64,000 nucleotides of DNA from Candidatus Planktophila limnetica (GTDB taxonomy: Bacteria > Actinomycetota > Actinomycetes > Nanopelagicales > Nanopelagicaceae). The notes below the pieces were generated by a model. It did not search any database. It was not told where the DNA came from and saw only the letters and a list, made by a program, of their open reading frames with translations. A program made the position numbers and the translations under genes. The DNA is taken from the NCBI RefSeq assembly GCF_002288365.1, contig NZ_CP016782.1, positions 806,001 to 870,000 on the forward strand, written 5' to 3'. Shown in pieces: positions 18,990-28,172 of the stretch; position 1 is the stretch's first letter; the number at the start of each line of letters is the position of its first letter.

Positions 18990-19883
18990 ATGCCTAAAGT
19001 TCTATGCATCGGCGATGTCATGCTCGATGTCGTTGTTAAGTTACAGGGCGCCATTAACTACGGCGAGGACAGCGCATCTAAAATCACCACACACGGCGGC
19101 GGCGCGGCAGGAAATGTTGCATCCTGGATTGCCCACACTGGCACACAAGCCACCATCGTTGCTCGTGTTGGAAATGATTCTGCAGGTGCTGCTCTAATCT
19201 CTGAATTCGATGATTTAAATGTTGATCATACATCCCTAATAAAAACCAGTGATCCCACAGGGGTAGTTGTTATCTTGGTAGATCAAAAAGGTGAGCGCAC
19301 GATGTTTCCTGAAACAGGTGCGAACTCCGGATTAACTCTTTCTGACATGCCCGCGCTCACTGGCTTTGATGGCGCATATGTATCTGGTTACGCACTTTTA
19401 AATCCACGCTCTCGCACAGGCGTGCTCGAAATGATTGCAAAGATTAAATCCGTGGGCATCCCAGTTTTTTATGACACTGTCACAGTCGGTGCAATGAAAG
19501 AAGTAGAGCGTGCGCTGATTCTTTCGTGGCTACCGCTGATGGATTATGTCTTGCCTAATGAAGAAGAAGCGCTCTATGTTGCAGGCGCCGAAGATGTTGA
19601 TTCGGCTCTGAAAAAATTATTAGAACTCTGCCCTGCAGTAATTATTAAACGCGGAGCAGATGGTGCGATTGCACAAGAACGTGGTGGCAATCGCATAGAA
19701 ATCGATGCAATAGAAAGTGCGGTTGCAGATACAACTGGTGCAGGAGATAGCTTTGCTGCAGGATTTATCGCAACAAAAATATCTGGTGGGGATCTTCACG
19801 CCTCAGCGATGGCTGGAGTAACTCTTTCTGCAACATGTGTTGCAAATATCGGGGCACGCCCGCACGTTGGTCACGCACTTTAG
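18990..19883 (+). CDS. PfkB-family kinase, probably pseudouridine kinase
   Basis: A ribokinase-fold sugar/nucleoside kinase of 297 residues. The N-terminal GDVMLDVVV and GGGAAGNVASW and the C-terminal DTTGAGDSFAAGF with the catalytic Asp are visible. The sequence alone leaves adenosine kinase or ribokinase possible. Position one base after psuG strongly suggests pseudouridine kinase (PsuK role). ParC starts 27 bp after its stop. Confidence 0.85.
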   Translation: MPKVLCIGDVMLDVVVKLQGAINYGEDSASKITTHGGGAAGNVASWIAHTGTQATIVARVGNDSAGAALISEFDDLNVDHTSLIKTSDPTGVVVILVDQKGERTMFPETGANSGLTLSDMPALTGFDGAYVSGYALLNPRSRTGVLEMIAKIKSVGIPVFYDTVTVGAMKEVERALILSWLPLMDYVLPNEEEALYVAGAEDVDSALKKLLELCPAVIIKRGADGAIAQERGGNRIEIDAIESAVADTTGAGDSFAAGFIATKISGGDLHASAMAGVTLSATCVANIGARPHVGHAL

Positions 19884-19909
19884 GCGTTGTACTTGGCACA
19901 ATCGCCCCC

Positions 19910-21427
19910 ATGGCTACGAAGACTCCGCCCAAGGGCAAAAAACCTGCTGGCCCTAAACCAGGTGAATTTCCCGGCAAGATTGTTGATATCGATGTTTCAT
20001 CTGAAATGTCAGAATCATTTCTGGAGTATGCCTACTCTGTAATTTATTCTCGCGCATTACCTGATGCACGCGATGGTTTAAAACCTGTTCACCGTCGCAT
20101 CTTGCACCAGATGGCAGAAATGGGATTGCGTCCCGATAAAGGTCACGTGAAGAGTGCACGTGTTGTTGGTGAAGTGATGGGTAAATTACACCCTCACGGT
20201 GATGGCGCAATTTATGACGCACTCGTTCGTATGGCTCAATCTTTTTCTATGCGTTTGCCACTAATCGATGGTCACGGAAACTTCGGTTCATTAGATGCTG
20301 GTCCGGCAGCAATGCGTTATACAGAAGCGCGCTTGGCACAAGCAGCGCTGACAATGGTTGCCGAAACAGATGAAGACACAGTTGATTTTGGTGCTAACTA
20401 CGACGGACAGATCTTTGAACCACAAGTATTGCCTGCGGCTTATCCAAACCTGCTCGTCAATGGCGGTTCTGGAATTGCAGTGGGTATGGCGACAAATATG
20501 GCGCCGCATAACTTAGGTGAAGTAATTGCAGCAACTAAGCACCTGATTGAAAACCCAACTGCAACAGTTAAAGCGCTCATGAAATTTATTCCTGGTCCAG
20601 ATTTTCCAACAGGTGGAGAATTAGTTGGACTGGAAGGCGTTCGCGAAGCGTATTCAACGGGCAAAGGTTCCTTTAAGGTCCGTGCAACTGTTGAGATTTC
20701 TAAAGTCACAACCCGCAAGATGGGCATCACTATCAAAGAGTTGCCATTTACCATCGGGCCAGAAAAAGTTGTTGAACGTATTGCAGACCTTGCTAAGGCT
20801 AAGAAAATTCAAGGCATCTCAGACATCATTGATTTAACTGATGGACAAACAGGCACAAACGTTGTCATCGAACTAAAAAATGGATTTGAACCAGAGGCAG
20901 TTCTTGAGCAACTATTTAAGTTAACTCCCATGGAAGATGCCTTTGCTATTAACGCAGTTGCACTGGTCAAGGGTCGCCCGCAGACACTTGGCCTGAAAGA
21001 ACTACTGCAGGTCTTTATCGATCACCGCATCGAAGTTGTTCGTCGCCGCTCTGAGTTTAGAAAAGCCAAAGCAAGTGGGCGTTTAACTCTGGTCGATGGT
21101 CTACTTAAAGCGATTATCGATATCGACAAGGTCATCAAAATTATCCGTGCATCAGATGATGCAAGCATTGCAAAGGATGCTTTGATCAAGGGCTTTAAAC
21201 TCAATGACGAACAAGTCACATACATTCTTGATATGCCACTTCGTCGTCTGACCAAGATGAGCAAAATCGAACTTGAGACCGAACAAAAAGAACTCAAATC
21301 CACAATTGCTGCCCTTAATACACTTTTGAAATCAGAGGATGCAATTAAGAAGCAGGTGTCGACAGAGTTAGATGCTGTGGCCAAAGCATTTGCTACCCCT
21401 CGTCGCACACGCATCGGCGCTGCCTGA
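19910..21427 (+). CDS. parC: DNA topoisomerase IV subunit A lacking the C-terminal propeller
   Basis: This is the breakage-reunion subunit of topoisomerase IV. ATG 19910 gives 505 residues; the longer frame upstream overlaps the kinase gene and has no family similarity. The N-terminal SESFLEYAYSVIYSRALPDARDGLKPVHRRIL is textbook (shown here in parts), with HPHGDGAIYD near 94-103 and catalytic Tyr137 in RYTEARL. Usual ParC/GyrA proteins have about 800 residues because of a C-terminal beta-propeller; here the protein stops after the coiled-coil gate and an ABC-F gene follows after 40 bp. Partner parE is at 24182-26263. Confidence 0.93.
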   Translation: MATKTPPKGKKPAGPKPGEFPGKIVDIDVSSEMSESFLEYAYSVIYSRALPDARDGLKPVHRRILHQMAEMGLRPDKGHVKSARVVGEVMGKLHPHGDGAIYDALVRMAQSFSMRLPLIDGHGNFGSLDAGPAAMRYTEARLAQAALTMVAETDEDTVDFGANYDGQIFEPQVLPAAYPNLLVNGGSGIAVGMATNMAPHNLGEVIAATKHLIENPTATVKALMKFIPGPDFPTGGELVGLEGVREAYSTGKGSFKVRATVEISKVTTRKMGITIKELPFTIGPEKVVERIADLAKAKKIQGISDIIDLTDGQTGTNVVIELKNGFEPEAVLEQLFKLTPMEDAFAINAVALVKGRPQTLGLKELLQVFIDHRIEVVRRRSEFRKAKASGRLTLVDGLLKAIIDIDKVIKIIRASDDASIAKDALIKGFKLNDEQVTYILDMPLRRLTKMSKIELETEQKELKSTIAALNTLLKSEDAIKKQVSTELDAVAKAFATPRRTRIGAA

Positions 21428-21444
21428 AGTTTCTTACTTTCGCA

Positions 21445-21458
21445 CCTCCTGTGGGAGG
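21445..21458 (+). promoter_or_regulatory. Hairpin masking the ABC-F ribosome binding site
   Basis: CCTCC, a four-base loop TGTG, then GGAGG forms a perfect 5-bp stem. The 3' arm is the Shine-Dalgarno sequence of the ABC-F gene, 9 nt before its ATG. The site is therefore paired unless the hairpin is opened, for example by a ribosome arriving from parC 17 bp upstream. Confidence 0.55.
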
Positions 21459-21467
21459 ATTACTTAA

Positions 21468-23066
21468 ATGATCTCCACGCAAAGTCTCGAGTTACGCGCT
21501 GGGGCCAGACTCTTAGTAAATAACGTCACTGTTCGAATTAATCATGGTGACCGCATCGGTTTCGTTGGCAGAAATGGCGCCGGTAAATCAACTCTTGCAA
21601 AAGTATTAGCTGGTGAAACTATGCCCGCTGGAGGCGCGGTTAACCGCACAGGAAAAATTGGTTACCTCCCCCAAGATCCACGCACCGGTGAAGATCAAGG
21701 AAGTGTTATCGATCGTATTTTGTCCGTTCGTGAATTAGATGCAATCGCAAAGCGCATGAGATCAGTTGAAGAAGAGATGTCTACAACTCAAGGCGATGAA
21801 CTCGAAAAAGCTATGGAGCGCTATGGACGAGTCGAAGCAGAATTCAGTGCTGCCGGAGGTTATGCCGCAACTGCTGAAGCCGAAGCAATTGCATCATCCC
21901 TCGGTGTTCCGGAGAACTTATTTAATCAAGAGTTAGCAGCCCTTTCAGGTGGTCAACGCCGCCGTATTGAATTAGCGCGCATCCTTTTTAGTGGTGCTGA
22001 AACTCTTTTACTCGATGAGCCCACAAACCACTTAGATGCTGATTCAATCATCTGGCTCCGCGATTACTTAACTAAGTATTCTGGTGGGCTAGTAATTATC
22101 TCCCACGATGTGAACTTAATTGAAACAGTGGTCAACAAGGTTTTCTATATCGATGCCAACCGTAACGTTATCGATGTCTATAACCTTGGCTGGAAGCAAT
22201 ACCTATTACAACGCGAACAAGATGAGCACCGCCGTAAAAAAGAGCGCGCTAATGCTGAAAAGCGTGCCGAGATCTTGCAAAAGCAGGGCGAGAAGATGCG
22301 CGCTAAAGCAAGCAAAGCAACTGCAGCACAAGGCATGTTACGTCGCGCAGAAAAACTTAGATCATCCCTTGAAGATGTTCGCGTGAAAGACAAAGTGGCA
22401 AAACTACGTTTCCCAACTCCTTCACCTTGTGGCAAGACTCCAATTTCTGCCCACGATTTGTCTAAGTCATATGGCTCACTTGAAATCTTTACAGACGTCG
22501 GAGTTGTAATTGATAAAGGCTCTCGCGTTGTAATCCTTGGCCTAAATGGTGCGGGCAAAACAACGTTGCTACGTATTTTGGCAGGCGAACTTGAATCAGA
22601 TACTGGCGAAGTAATTGCCGGTCACGGCCTAAAGATTGGTTACTACGCCCAGGAGCACGAATCCCTCGACTTTGAACGCTCCGTATTAGAAAACATGATG
22701 TCTGCAACTCCCGATATTCGAGAGCCAGAAGCACGCAACGTCCTTGGCTCATTTTTATTTATCGGAGATGACGTCCACAAACCGGTCAAGGTTTTGTCCG
22801 GTGGAGAAAGAACTCGTTTAGCACTAGCTGTTCTAGTTGTTGGCGCTGCCAATGTTTTGTTACTCGATGAACCAACGAATAACTTAGATCCGGCATCTCG
22901 TGATGAAATCCTTGCAGCCCTATCTGAATACCAAGGCTCAGTAATCCTGGTCTCTCACGATGAAGGCGCAGTTCAAGCCCTTAAGCCTGAACGAGTCATC
23001 TTGCTGCCTGATGGCGATGAAGATTTATGGAAAGACGACTATTTTGATTTGGTCAGTATCGATTAA
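21468..23066 (+). CDS. ABC-F family ATPase (ribosome-associated)
   Basis: A soluble tandem ATPase of 532 residues with no membrane part. The two domains show GRNGAGKST with LSGGQRRRIELARIL and LLLDEPTNHLD, and GLNGAGKTT with LSGGERTRLALAVLV and LLLDEPTNNLD. The basic, helical linker between them (about 245-310, rich in Lys, Arg and Ala) is the P-site tRNA interaction motif region. ABC-F proteins act on stalled ribosomes or protect them from antibiotics; which subgroup this is cannot be told by eye. An exposed GGAGG is sequestered in a hairpin upstream. Confidence 0.93.
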   Translation: MISTQSLELRAGARLLVNNVTVRINHGDRIGFVGRNGAGKSTLAKVLAGETMPAGGAVNRTGKIGYLPQDPRTGEDQGSVIDRILSVRELDAIAKRMRSVEEEMSTTQGDELEKAMERYGRVEAEFSAAGGYAATAEAEAIASSLGVPENLFNQELAALSGGQRRRIELARILFSGAETLLLDEPTNHLDADSIIWLRDYLTKYSGGLVIISHDVNLIETVVNKVFYIDANRNVIDVYNLGWKQYLLQREQDEHRRKKERANAEKRAEILQKQGEKMRAKASKATAAQGMLRRAEKLRSSLEDVRVKDKVAKLRFPTPSPCGKTPISAHDLSKSYGSLEIFTDVGVVIDKGSRVVILGLNGAGKTTLLRILAGELESDTGEVIAGHGLKIGYYAQEHESLDFERSVLENMMSATPDIREPEARNVLGSFLFIGDDVHKPVKVLSGGERTRLALAVLVVGAANVLLLDEPTNNLDPASRDEILAALSEYQGSVILVSHDEGAVQALKPERVILLPDGDEDLWKDDYFDLVSID

Positions 23067-23075
23067 TCTAGGGCT

Positions 23076-24185
23076 ATGTCCTACAAACGTTTTGCTATTG
23101 CACTACTAACCATTGCTTTGTTGGCAACAGGTGTTTCCCCTACGCATGCAGCGATTAAATCTGGCGCTAAGTGCACCTCTGCTAAAGCAAAAATAGTGGA
23201 TCAAGGACTGACATACACATGTGTTAAAAGTGGCAAAAAACTAACTTGGAGCAAAGGTGTTGAACCAAAAGCGCCCACGTCATTTGCAGATGTAGAACAA
23301 AACGCTAAATCTGTTGCCTATTGGGCGTGGAAAAAGAGTTCACAGGTTGTAGCAACTAGTACGGCAAAGGCACCAAATTTGGTTATTCACATCGGACCAA
23401 ATTCAGTAATTCTCAATGATCGCGCCAAGCCAGCCATGGAATTGGTTTCACGTTTGTATCCAACTGCAAAAGCACCTGCAGAAGTGAACCTTGTGTACTA
23501 CACATTTAAAGATCTTGCATGGGCACAGGCAAAGCTCAATGAATTATCAAATAACGAACAAAGAAACCTCACTGATGGAGTGGACCGCAACTGCAGAGCG
23601 GAATTAGATTGCGCAGGCGCATCTGCTCGAACCACCAGAGATGGTGTGGCAATTCTTCTATTCGGTGTGCAAAATCCACCACCAACTGATTCAATTCACA
23701 AAAATGGAACACTTGAAGCTCATGAATACACTCACAACCTTCAGCAGGCCCCAAGTGTTGGAACAAGCAGCAATTGGGCGATGGTCCCCCGCTGGTATAC
23801 AGAAGGTGGCGCCACATTTTCACAGGCAGCATCTATTTTCCATGCAACATATAACTCATATCGAATTGAGCGAGATCTTCGCACTCAAGATTTAACAAAA
23901 GGTGATTGGTTAACACAAGCCTGGTTAGAAGAATTTATCAATCCGCCAGGTTGGACTGATTGGAGTCCGTGGGAGAAATATTCAGGATGGCGCGTGTATG
24001 ACATTGGTTGTGCGGTTACTGAAATTCTCACAGCCATAAAAGGTCCTGCAGCCACAATGGATCTGATCAATCTCATTGCTCAAGGAAATTCCTATGACCA
24101 AGCCTTTGAAAAGGCTTATGGAATCAAGTGGGTAGATGCTGTTCCGATTATTTCTCGAACAATTATTAAGGAATATAAGGGTTAA
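23076..24185 (+). CDS. Secreted HExxH metallopeptidase-like protein, paralogue 1
   Basis: I do not recognise a named family. A signal peptide (about 1-25, ending THA) is followed by a short Cys-containing domain, GAKCT...YTCVKSGKKLTWS, at about 29-59. The larger region has HEYTH at 216-220 in EAHEYTHNLQ and, 22 residues on, W-Y-T-E-G-G-A with Glu243. HExxH plus a downstream EG-x-A Glu is the gluzincin (peptidase MA-like) zinc site. The paralogue at 28173-29219 has the same layout. Two further Cys near 172 and 178 may pair. It overlaps parE at the 3' end by 4 bp. Confidence 0.75.
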   Translation: MSYKRFAIALLTIALLATGVSPTHAAIKSGAKCTSAKAKIVDQGLTYTCVKSGKKLTWSKGVEPKAPTSFADVEQNAKSVAYWAWKKSSQVVATSTAKAPNLVIHIGPNSVILNDRAKPAMELVSRLYPTAKAPAEVNLVYYTFKDLAWAQAKLNELSNNEQRNLTDGVDRNCRAELDCAGASARTTRDGVAILLFGVQNPPPTDSIHKNGTLEAHEYTHNLQQAPSVGTSSNWAMVPRWYTEGGATFSQAASIFHATYNSYRIERDLRTQDLTKGDWLTQAWLEEFINPPGWTDWSPWEKYSGWRVYDIGCAVTEILTAIKGPAATMDLINLIAQGNSYDQAFEKAYGIKWVDAVPIISRTIIKEYKG

Positions 24186-26263
24186 GCGTCGATCCTGTCG
24201 CGATCAATCTCTGCAGTAGAAATAAACTCTTTACGCGGTGCAACATCGTTGCCCATTAACAATTCAAACATTGCTTCAGCGGCTGTGGCATCCTTAATTG
24301 TGATGCGGCGAAGTGTGCGTGCATCTGGATCCATAGTGGTCTCGCGCAACTGATCTGCATCCATCTCGCCAAGGCCTTTGTATCGCTGGATTGGTTCTTT
24401 CCACTTCTTTCCAGCCTTCTTTAAATCCCCCGTTACTTTGCGCATCTCATCATCTGAGTATGTGTAGATGTATTCACCCTTTTTGCCGCCAGCGCCCATT
24501 GTTTCAATGCGGTGCAGTGGTGGGATTGCTGCAAAGACGCGACCATCATCGATCATCGGCTTCATGTATCGATACAAGAGTGTGAGCAATAAACAACGAA
24601 TGTGCGCGCCGTCAACGTCCGCATCTGACATCAAAATAATGCGACCATATCGAGCCTCATCTAATTCGAAGGATTTTCCAGAGCCTGCACCGATTACTTG
24701 AATAATGGATGCGCACTCTGAGTTATCGAGCATCTGTGACAGCGATGCTTTTTGCACATTTAAGATTTTGCCGCGAATAGGCAAGATTGCTTGAAACTCT
24801 GAGTTGCGTGCAGCTTTTGTGGTGCCGAGTGCGGATTCACCTTCGACGATGAATAACTCTGTGCGATTAACATCCTCTGATCGACAATCAGAGAGCTTTG
24901 TTGGAAGGGATGAGGATTCCAAAGCATTCTTTCGACGTTGCAAATCTTTGTGGGCGCGGGCCGAAATACGGGTGCGAGATGCTCCGGCAACCTTTTCAAG
25001 AATTAAACGCCCATTGGCCTTATCAATTCGGCGCGTGGTGTTGAAAAACTCTTTCATTTTATCTGCCACAACAGCTGAAACAATTCGTGTGGCAGCAGCC
25101 GTTCCAAGAACTTCCTTTGTCTGTCCTTCAAATTGTGGCTCTGACATGCGAACTGTCACAACTGCGGTCAAACCTTCCATGATGTCATCTTTAATAACAT
25201 CTGCTTCATTGTTTTTCAATGTTTTCGTGGATCGAAGCGCTTCATTAAATGCCTTGGTAATTGCTCGTTCGAAGCCCAGAACGTGTGTTCCACCCTTGGG
25301 TGTTGCAATGATGTTTACGAATGAGCGCTGAGTGTTATCAAAGCCATTGCCCCACTTCATGGCGATATCAACTTCCATATCGCGCTCTACTTCTGTGGAA
25401 ACCATATGGCCCTTGTCATCGAGGACAGGAACTGTCTCTTGATAGTGGCCAGTACCGTAAATACGAATGACATCGCCTATTGGCTGATCAGGTTGTAGGA
25501 ATTCGCAGTATTCGGAGATTCCGCCCTTGTGATAAAAAGATTCTGTGGTCTTTGTTTTAGTGCGATTATCATTGACTGTAAGAGTTAATCCCGGAACAAG
25601 GAAAGATGTTTGACGAGCACGCGCATATACATCTTCAAGGTCAAGTTCGGCTTCTTTTAAGAAGATCTGTTTATCACTCCACCACTTAATGCGGGTGCCT
25701 GTGACCTTGGCTGAAATTTTGCCAATAACGCGTAATCCAGATTTTGGTGTGAACTCTGCCTTTGGTCCATCGCCATCGAAAATGCCTGCAACACCGCGTT
25801 GAAAAGACATCCAATAAATCTTGCCATCGCGATCAACTTCGGCATCGAGGCGAACTGCAAGTGCGTTAACAACTGATGCGCCAACGCCGTGTAGACCACC
25901 GGAGGCCGCATAAGAACCGCCACCGAATTTACCGCCTGCGTGTAACTTTGTTAGAACAACTTCAACACCAGTAAGACCAGTCTTTGGTTCTTTATCAACT
26001 GGAATACCGCGACCATCATCGTGTACTTCTACAGAACCATCTGATTCAAGATTAATCTCAATTTTCTTACAATGCCCAGCGAGTGCTTCATCAACTGAGT
26101 TATCAATAATTTCCCATAAGCAGTGCATAAGGCCACGCGAATCGGTTGAACCGATATACATTCCGGGGCGTTTGCGAACTGCGTCTAATCCTTCAAGGAC
26201 TGCTAAATCTTTTGCGGTATAGCTCTCCTGCAAGATATTTGCATCAATATTCTTGGAGGCCAC
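24182..26263 (-). CDS. parE: DNA topoisomerase IV subunit B
   Basis: The ATPase subunit of topoisomerase IV, 693 residues. The GHKL domain has EIIDNSVDEALAGHC, DDGRGIPV and GLHGVGASVVNALA. The TOPRIM domain has IVEGESALGTTKAARN, PIRGKILNVQKA and MSDADVDGAHIRCLL, and the C-terminal RYKGLGEMDADQL box is present. A short linker and the DAVRKRPGMYIGST opening support ParE or GyrB. Pairing with the nearby parC favours ParE. It ends within the metallopeptidase gene on the other strand (4-bp overlap). Confidence 0.94.
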   Translation of the reverse strand: MASKNIDANILQESYTAKDLAVLEGLDAVRKRPGMYIGSTDSRGLMHCLWEIIDNSVDEALAGHCKKIEINLESDGSVEVHDDGRGIPVDKEPKTGLTGVEVVLTKLHAGGKFGGGSYAASGGLHGVGASVVNALAVRLDAEVDRDGKIYWMSFQRGVAGIFDGDGPKAEFTPKSGLRVIGKISAKVTGTRIKWWSDKQIFLKEAELDLEDVYARARQTSFLVPGLTLTVNDNRTKTKTTESFYHKGGISEYCEFLQPDQPIGDVIRIYGTGHYQETVPVLDDKGHMVSTEVERDMEVDIAMKWGNGFDNTQRSFVNIIATPKGGTHVLGFERAITKAFNEALRSTKTLKNNEADVIKDDIMEGLTAVVTVRMSEPQFEGQTKEVLGTAAATRIVSAVVADKMKEFFNTTRRIDKANGRLILEKVAGASRTRISARAHKDLQRRKNALESSSLPTKLSDCRSEDVNRTELFIVEGESALGTTKAARNSEFQAILPIRGKILNVQKASLSQMLDNSECASIIQVIGAGSGKSFELDEARYGRIILMSDADVDGAHIRCLLLTLLYRYMKPMIDDGRVFAAIPPLHRIETMGAGGKKGEYIYTYSDDEMRKVTGDLKKAGKKWKEPIQRYKGLGEMDADQLRETTMDPDARTLRRITIKDATAAEAMFELLMGNDVAPRKEFISTAEIDRDRIDA

Positions 26264-26473
26264 GGTGGCAAAGGTTATCTTTCAATACCTCAAACCTGCG
26301 TGTAACTCGCCGCAAATGCTTCAGAAGGTGCGGTCACAGGTGATTCTCATCAAATTAACACAAAATTTACGCCTAAATATGCAATATTAACGAGCGGGGA
26401 ATAACCAGACATGGTTTGATGTTCCATATAAAGAGCATCACCCACCACTTCCCGATTGAGAACGGAGAGAGAT

Positions 26474-26692
26474 ATGTCAGAACAATTGATTCTAGAAGCA
26501 GTACCTCTTAACGCCCTTGACCGATGCGATCGTTGCGGAGCACAGGCCTATGTTCGCGCCCTGCTTCTCTCTGGTGGAGAGCTTTTATTCTGTGGACACC
26601 ACGGCAAGGAATACGCCGAAAAGATTCGTCCCATCGCAGCAAAGATTCAAGACGAGACATCAAAACTCGTTGAATCCCCTGCTGTTAATTAA
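26474..26692 (+). CDS. Small zinc-ribbon-like protein (DUF7455-type)
   Basis: A 72-residue protein started at ATG 26474, which has a GGAGAGAG site 5-12 nt before it. Two cysteine/histidine pairs, CDRCGAQA and FCGHHG, suggest one bound zinc. Actinobacteria carry a family of this kind near hrdB/rpoD and parE, and both are close here. Function unknown; it could be an RNA-polymerase or ribosome accessory factor, but nothing in the sequence proves that. Confidence 0.8.
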   Translation: MSEQLILEAVPLNALDRCDRCGAQAYVRALLLSGGELLFCGHHGKEYAEKIRPIAAKIQDETSKLVESPAVN

Positions 26693-26723
26693 AAGATTTT
26701 CCCCACTTTCATTTAACTAATCT

Positions 26724-26745
26724 GCCCTAAGCAATACGCTTGGGC
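26724..26745 (+). promoter_or_regulatory. Hairpin directly before the P450 start codon
   Basis: GCCC-T-AAGC, loop AATAC, GCTTGGGC forms an 8-bp stem with one bulged T that ends one base before the P450 ATG. No Shine-Dalgarno sequence is visible between the zinc-ribbon gene and this ATG. Confidence 0.4.
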
Positions 26746-26746
26746 A

Positions 26747-28162
26747 ATGGCAATGCAGCTCGATAAACCCTTCTCAGCACCTAGACCCTCTGAGTACACA
26801 GCCATTCCTGCGCCGATTCTGCGCAAGCAGTGGCAAGGCGATTCACGCCTGCCTGGTCCAAAACCAATTTTCTCAGATCTGCTTACGCCAACTTTTATTA
26901 TCGATACGCCGAATTTTTTGTTATCCATGCAGAAAAAATATGGCAACGCATGTTCATTCTTTCTCTCCCGCAGGCTATTTATCGGACTCTTCTCCCCATC
27001 TGCCGTCCATGAAGTAACAGTTGCCCAGCAGCACAAGTTTGTAAAAGGCGTTGGATTTGCACGCATGCGCAAGGTATTGGGTGAAGGACTATTAACTAAC
27101 GAAGAGCCAATTCATCTTGCACACCGACGCATGATGCAGCCACCATTTCATCACGGAAATCTAGATGCCTACGTTGCAATCATGCACAATCTCATTACTG
27201 AGCACACAGAAGCCTGGAAAGAAAAAAGCACTGTAGACATTGCTCCTGAAATGATGGAGCTCACCTTAGAAATCGTCTCTCGTTGCCTCTTCGGTCTTGA
27301 TTCACATGAATATACCCAGATCATTGCCGAATCCATGGAAGTAGCAATTGACCGTATTGAACGAACAATGTTGCCTGGACTTGAGCGCTTTGATAAATCT
27401 GCAATCAAGTATTTCAAGGAGTTCGAAGTCGCATCAGATAAATTAGTTGATACCGCAGAAGCCATCATCAATAAGCGCTTACAAAGCGGTGAAAATAAGG
27501 ATGATGATTTATTGGGCATCATGCTTCAGATGCGAGATCACATCTCAATCGAGCACATTAGAGATGAAGTTTTAACTCTTATTCTCAGCGGACACGAAAC
27601 CACCGCCAATGTCATGAGTTGGGCATTTTCATACCTTTCGAAAAATCCTGAGGTTCGAAAAGAGTTAGAAGCTGAGGCCGATCGCGCTGCGTGGATCACT
27701 GAAAAACGTATTCCTACATATCAAGAGTTAGAAGCGAGCTCACCAATTACTTCAGCAATTTTTGAGGAGACGATGCGCTTAGCACCACCAGTATGGATTG
27801 CACCTCGTATTGCGACAGAGGATTGCGTCATTGACGGGATAAGTATTCCTAAGGGTGCACACGTATTGGTGAGCCAATTTGTCACCCACAGAAATTCAGA
27901 TTATTTTGACAATCCACTTGCTTGGAATCCATCTCGTTGGCTCAATACCAACCTGGAAAAGAGCTTGCCTCGCGGTGCGTATTTTCCATTTGGTGCGGGT
28001 ACTCGCAAGTGTCTTGGTGAATATTTCGCAATTGCTGAAGCGCGTTTAATTCTGATGATGGTTGCAAAGAACTTCAGATTAGATGGTGATTTTCCAAAGG
28101 CTCAACCTCGAGCAACATATCGCCCTAAGGGCAGAGTAAGAGCTCGAGTTACCGCTCGTTAA
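26747..28162 (+). CDS. Cytochrome P450
   Basis: A heme monooxygenase of 471 residues. Landmarks in order: I-helix LILSGHETTANVMSW (oxygen-activating Glu/Thr), K-helix FEETMRLAP with the ExxR pair, and the heme loop FPFGAGTRKCLGEYFA with the axial Cys. There is no membrane anchor, so it is a soluble bacterial form. No ferredoxin or reductase gene is adjacent, so its redox partner lies elsewhere. The start is uncertain: ATG codons at 26747 and 26753 are both possible and neither has a clear ribosome binding site. Confidence 0.93.
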   Translation: MAMQLDKPFSAPRPSEYTAIPAPILRKQWQGDSRLPGPKPIFSDLLTPTFIIDTPNFLLSMQKKYGNACSFFLSRRLFIGLFSPSAVHEVTVAQQHKFVKGVGFARMRKVLGEGLLTNEEPIHLAHRRMMQPPFHHGNLDAYVAIMHNLITEHTEAWKEKSTVDIAPEMMELTLEIVSRCLFGLDSHEYTQIIAESMEVAIDRIERTMLPGLERFDKSAIKYFKEFEVASDKLVDTAEAIINKRLQSGENKDDDLLGIMLQMRDHISIEHIRDEVLTLILSGHETTANVMSWAFSYLSKNPEVRKELEAEADRAAWITEKRIPTYQELEASSPITSAIFEETMRLAPPVWIAPRIATEDCVIDGISIPKGAHVLVSQFVTHRNSDYFDNPLAWNPSRWLNTNLEKSLPRGAYFPFGAGTRKCLGEYFAIAEARLILMMVAKNFRLDGDFPKAQPRATYRPKGRVRARVTAR

Positions 28163-28172
28163 TTACTTTTGG

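Noticed and set aside
24804-25331. 175-codon open frame opposite parE
   Set aside because: Antisense to conserved GHKL and TOPRIM segments; rich in Ser, Arg and Val as expected for a shadow.
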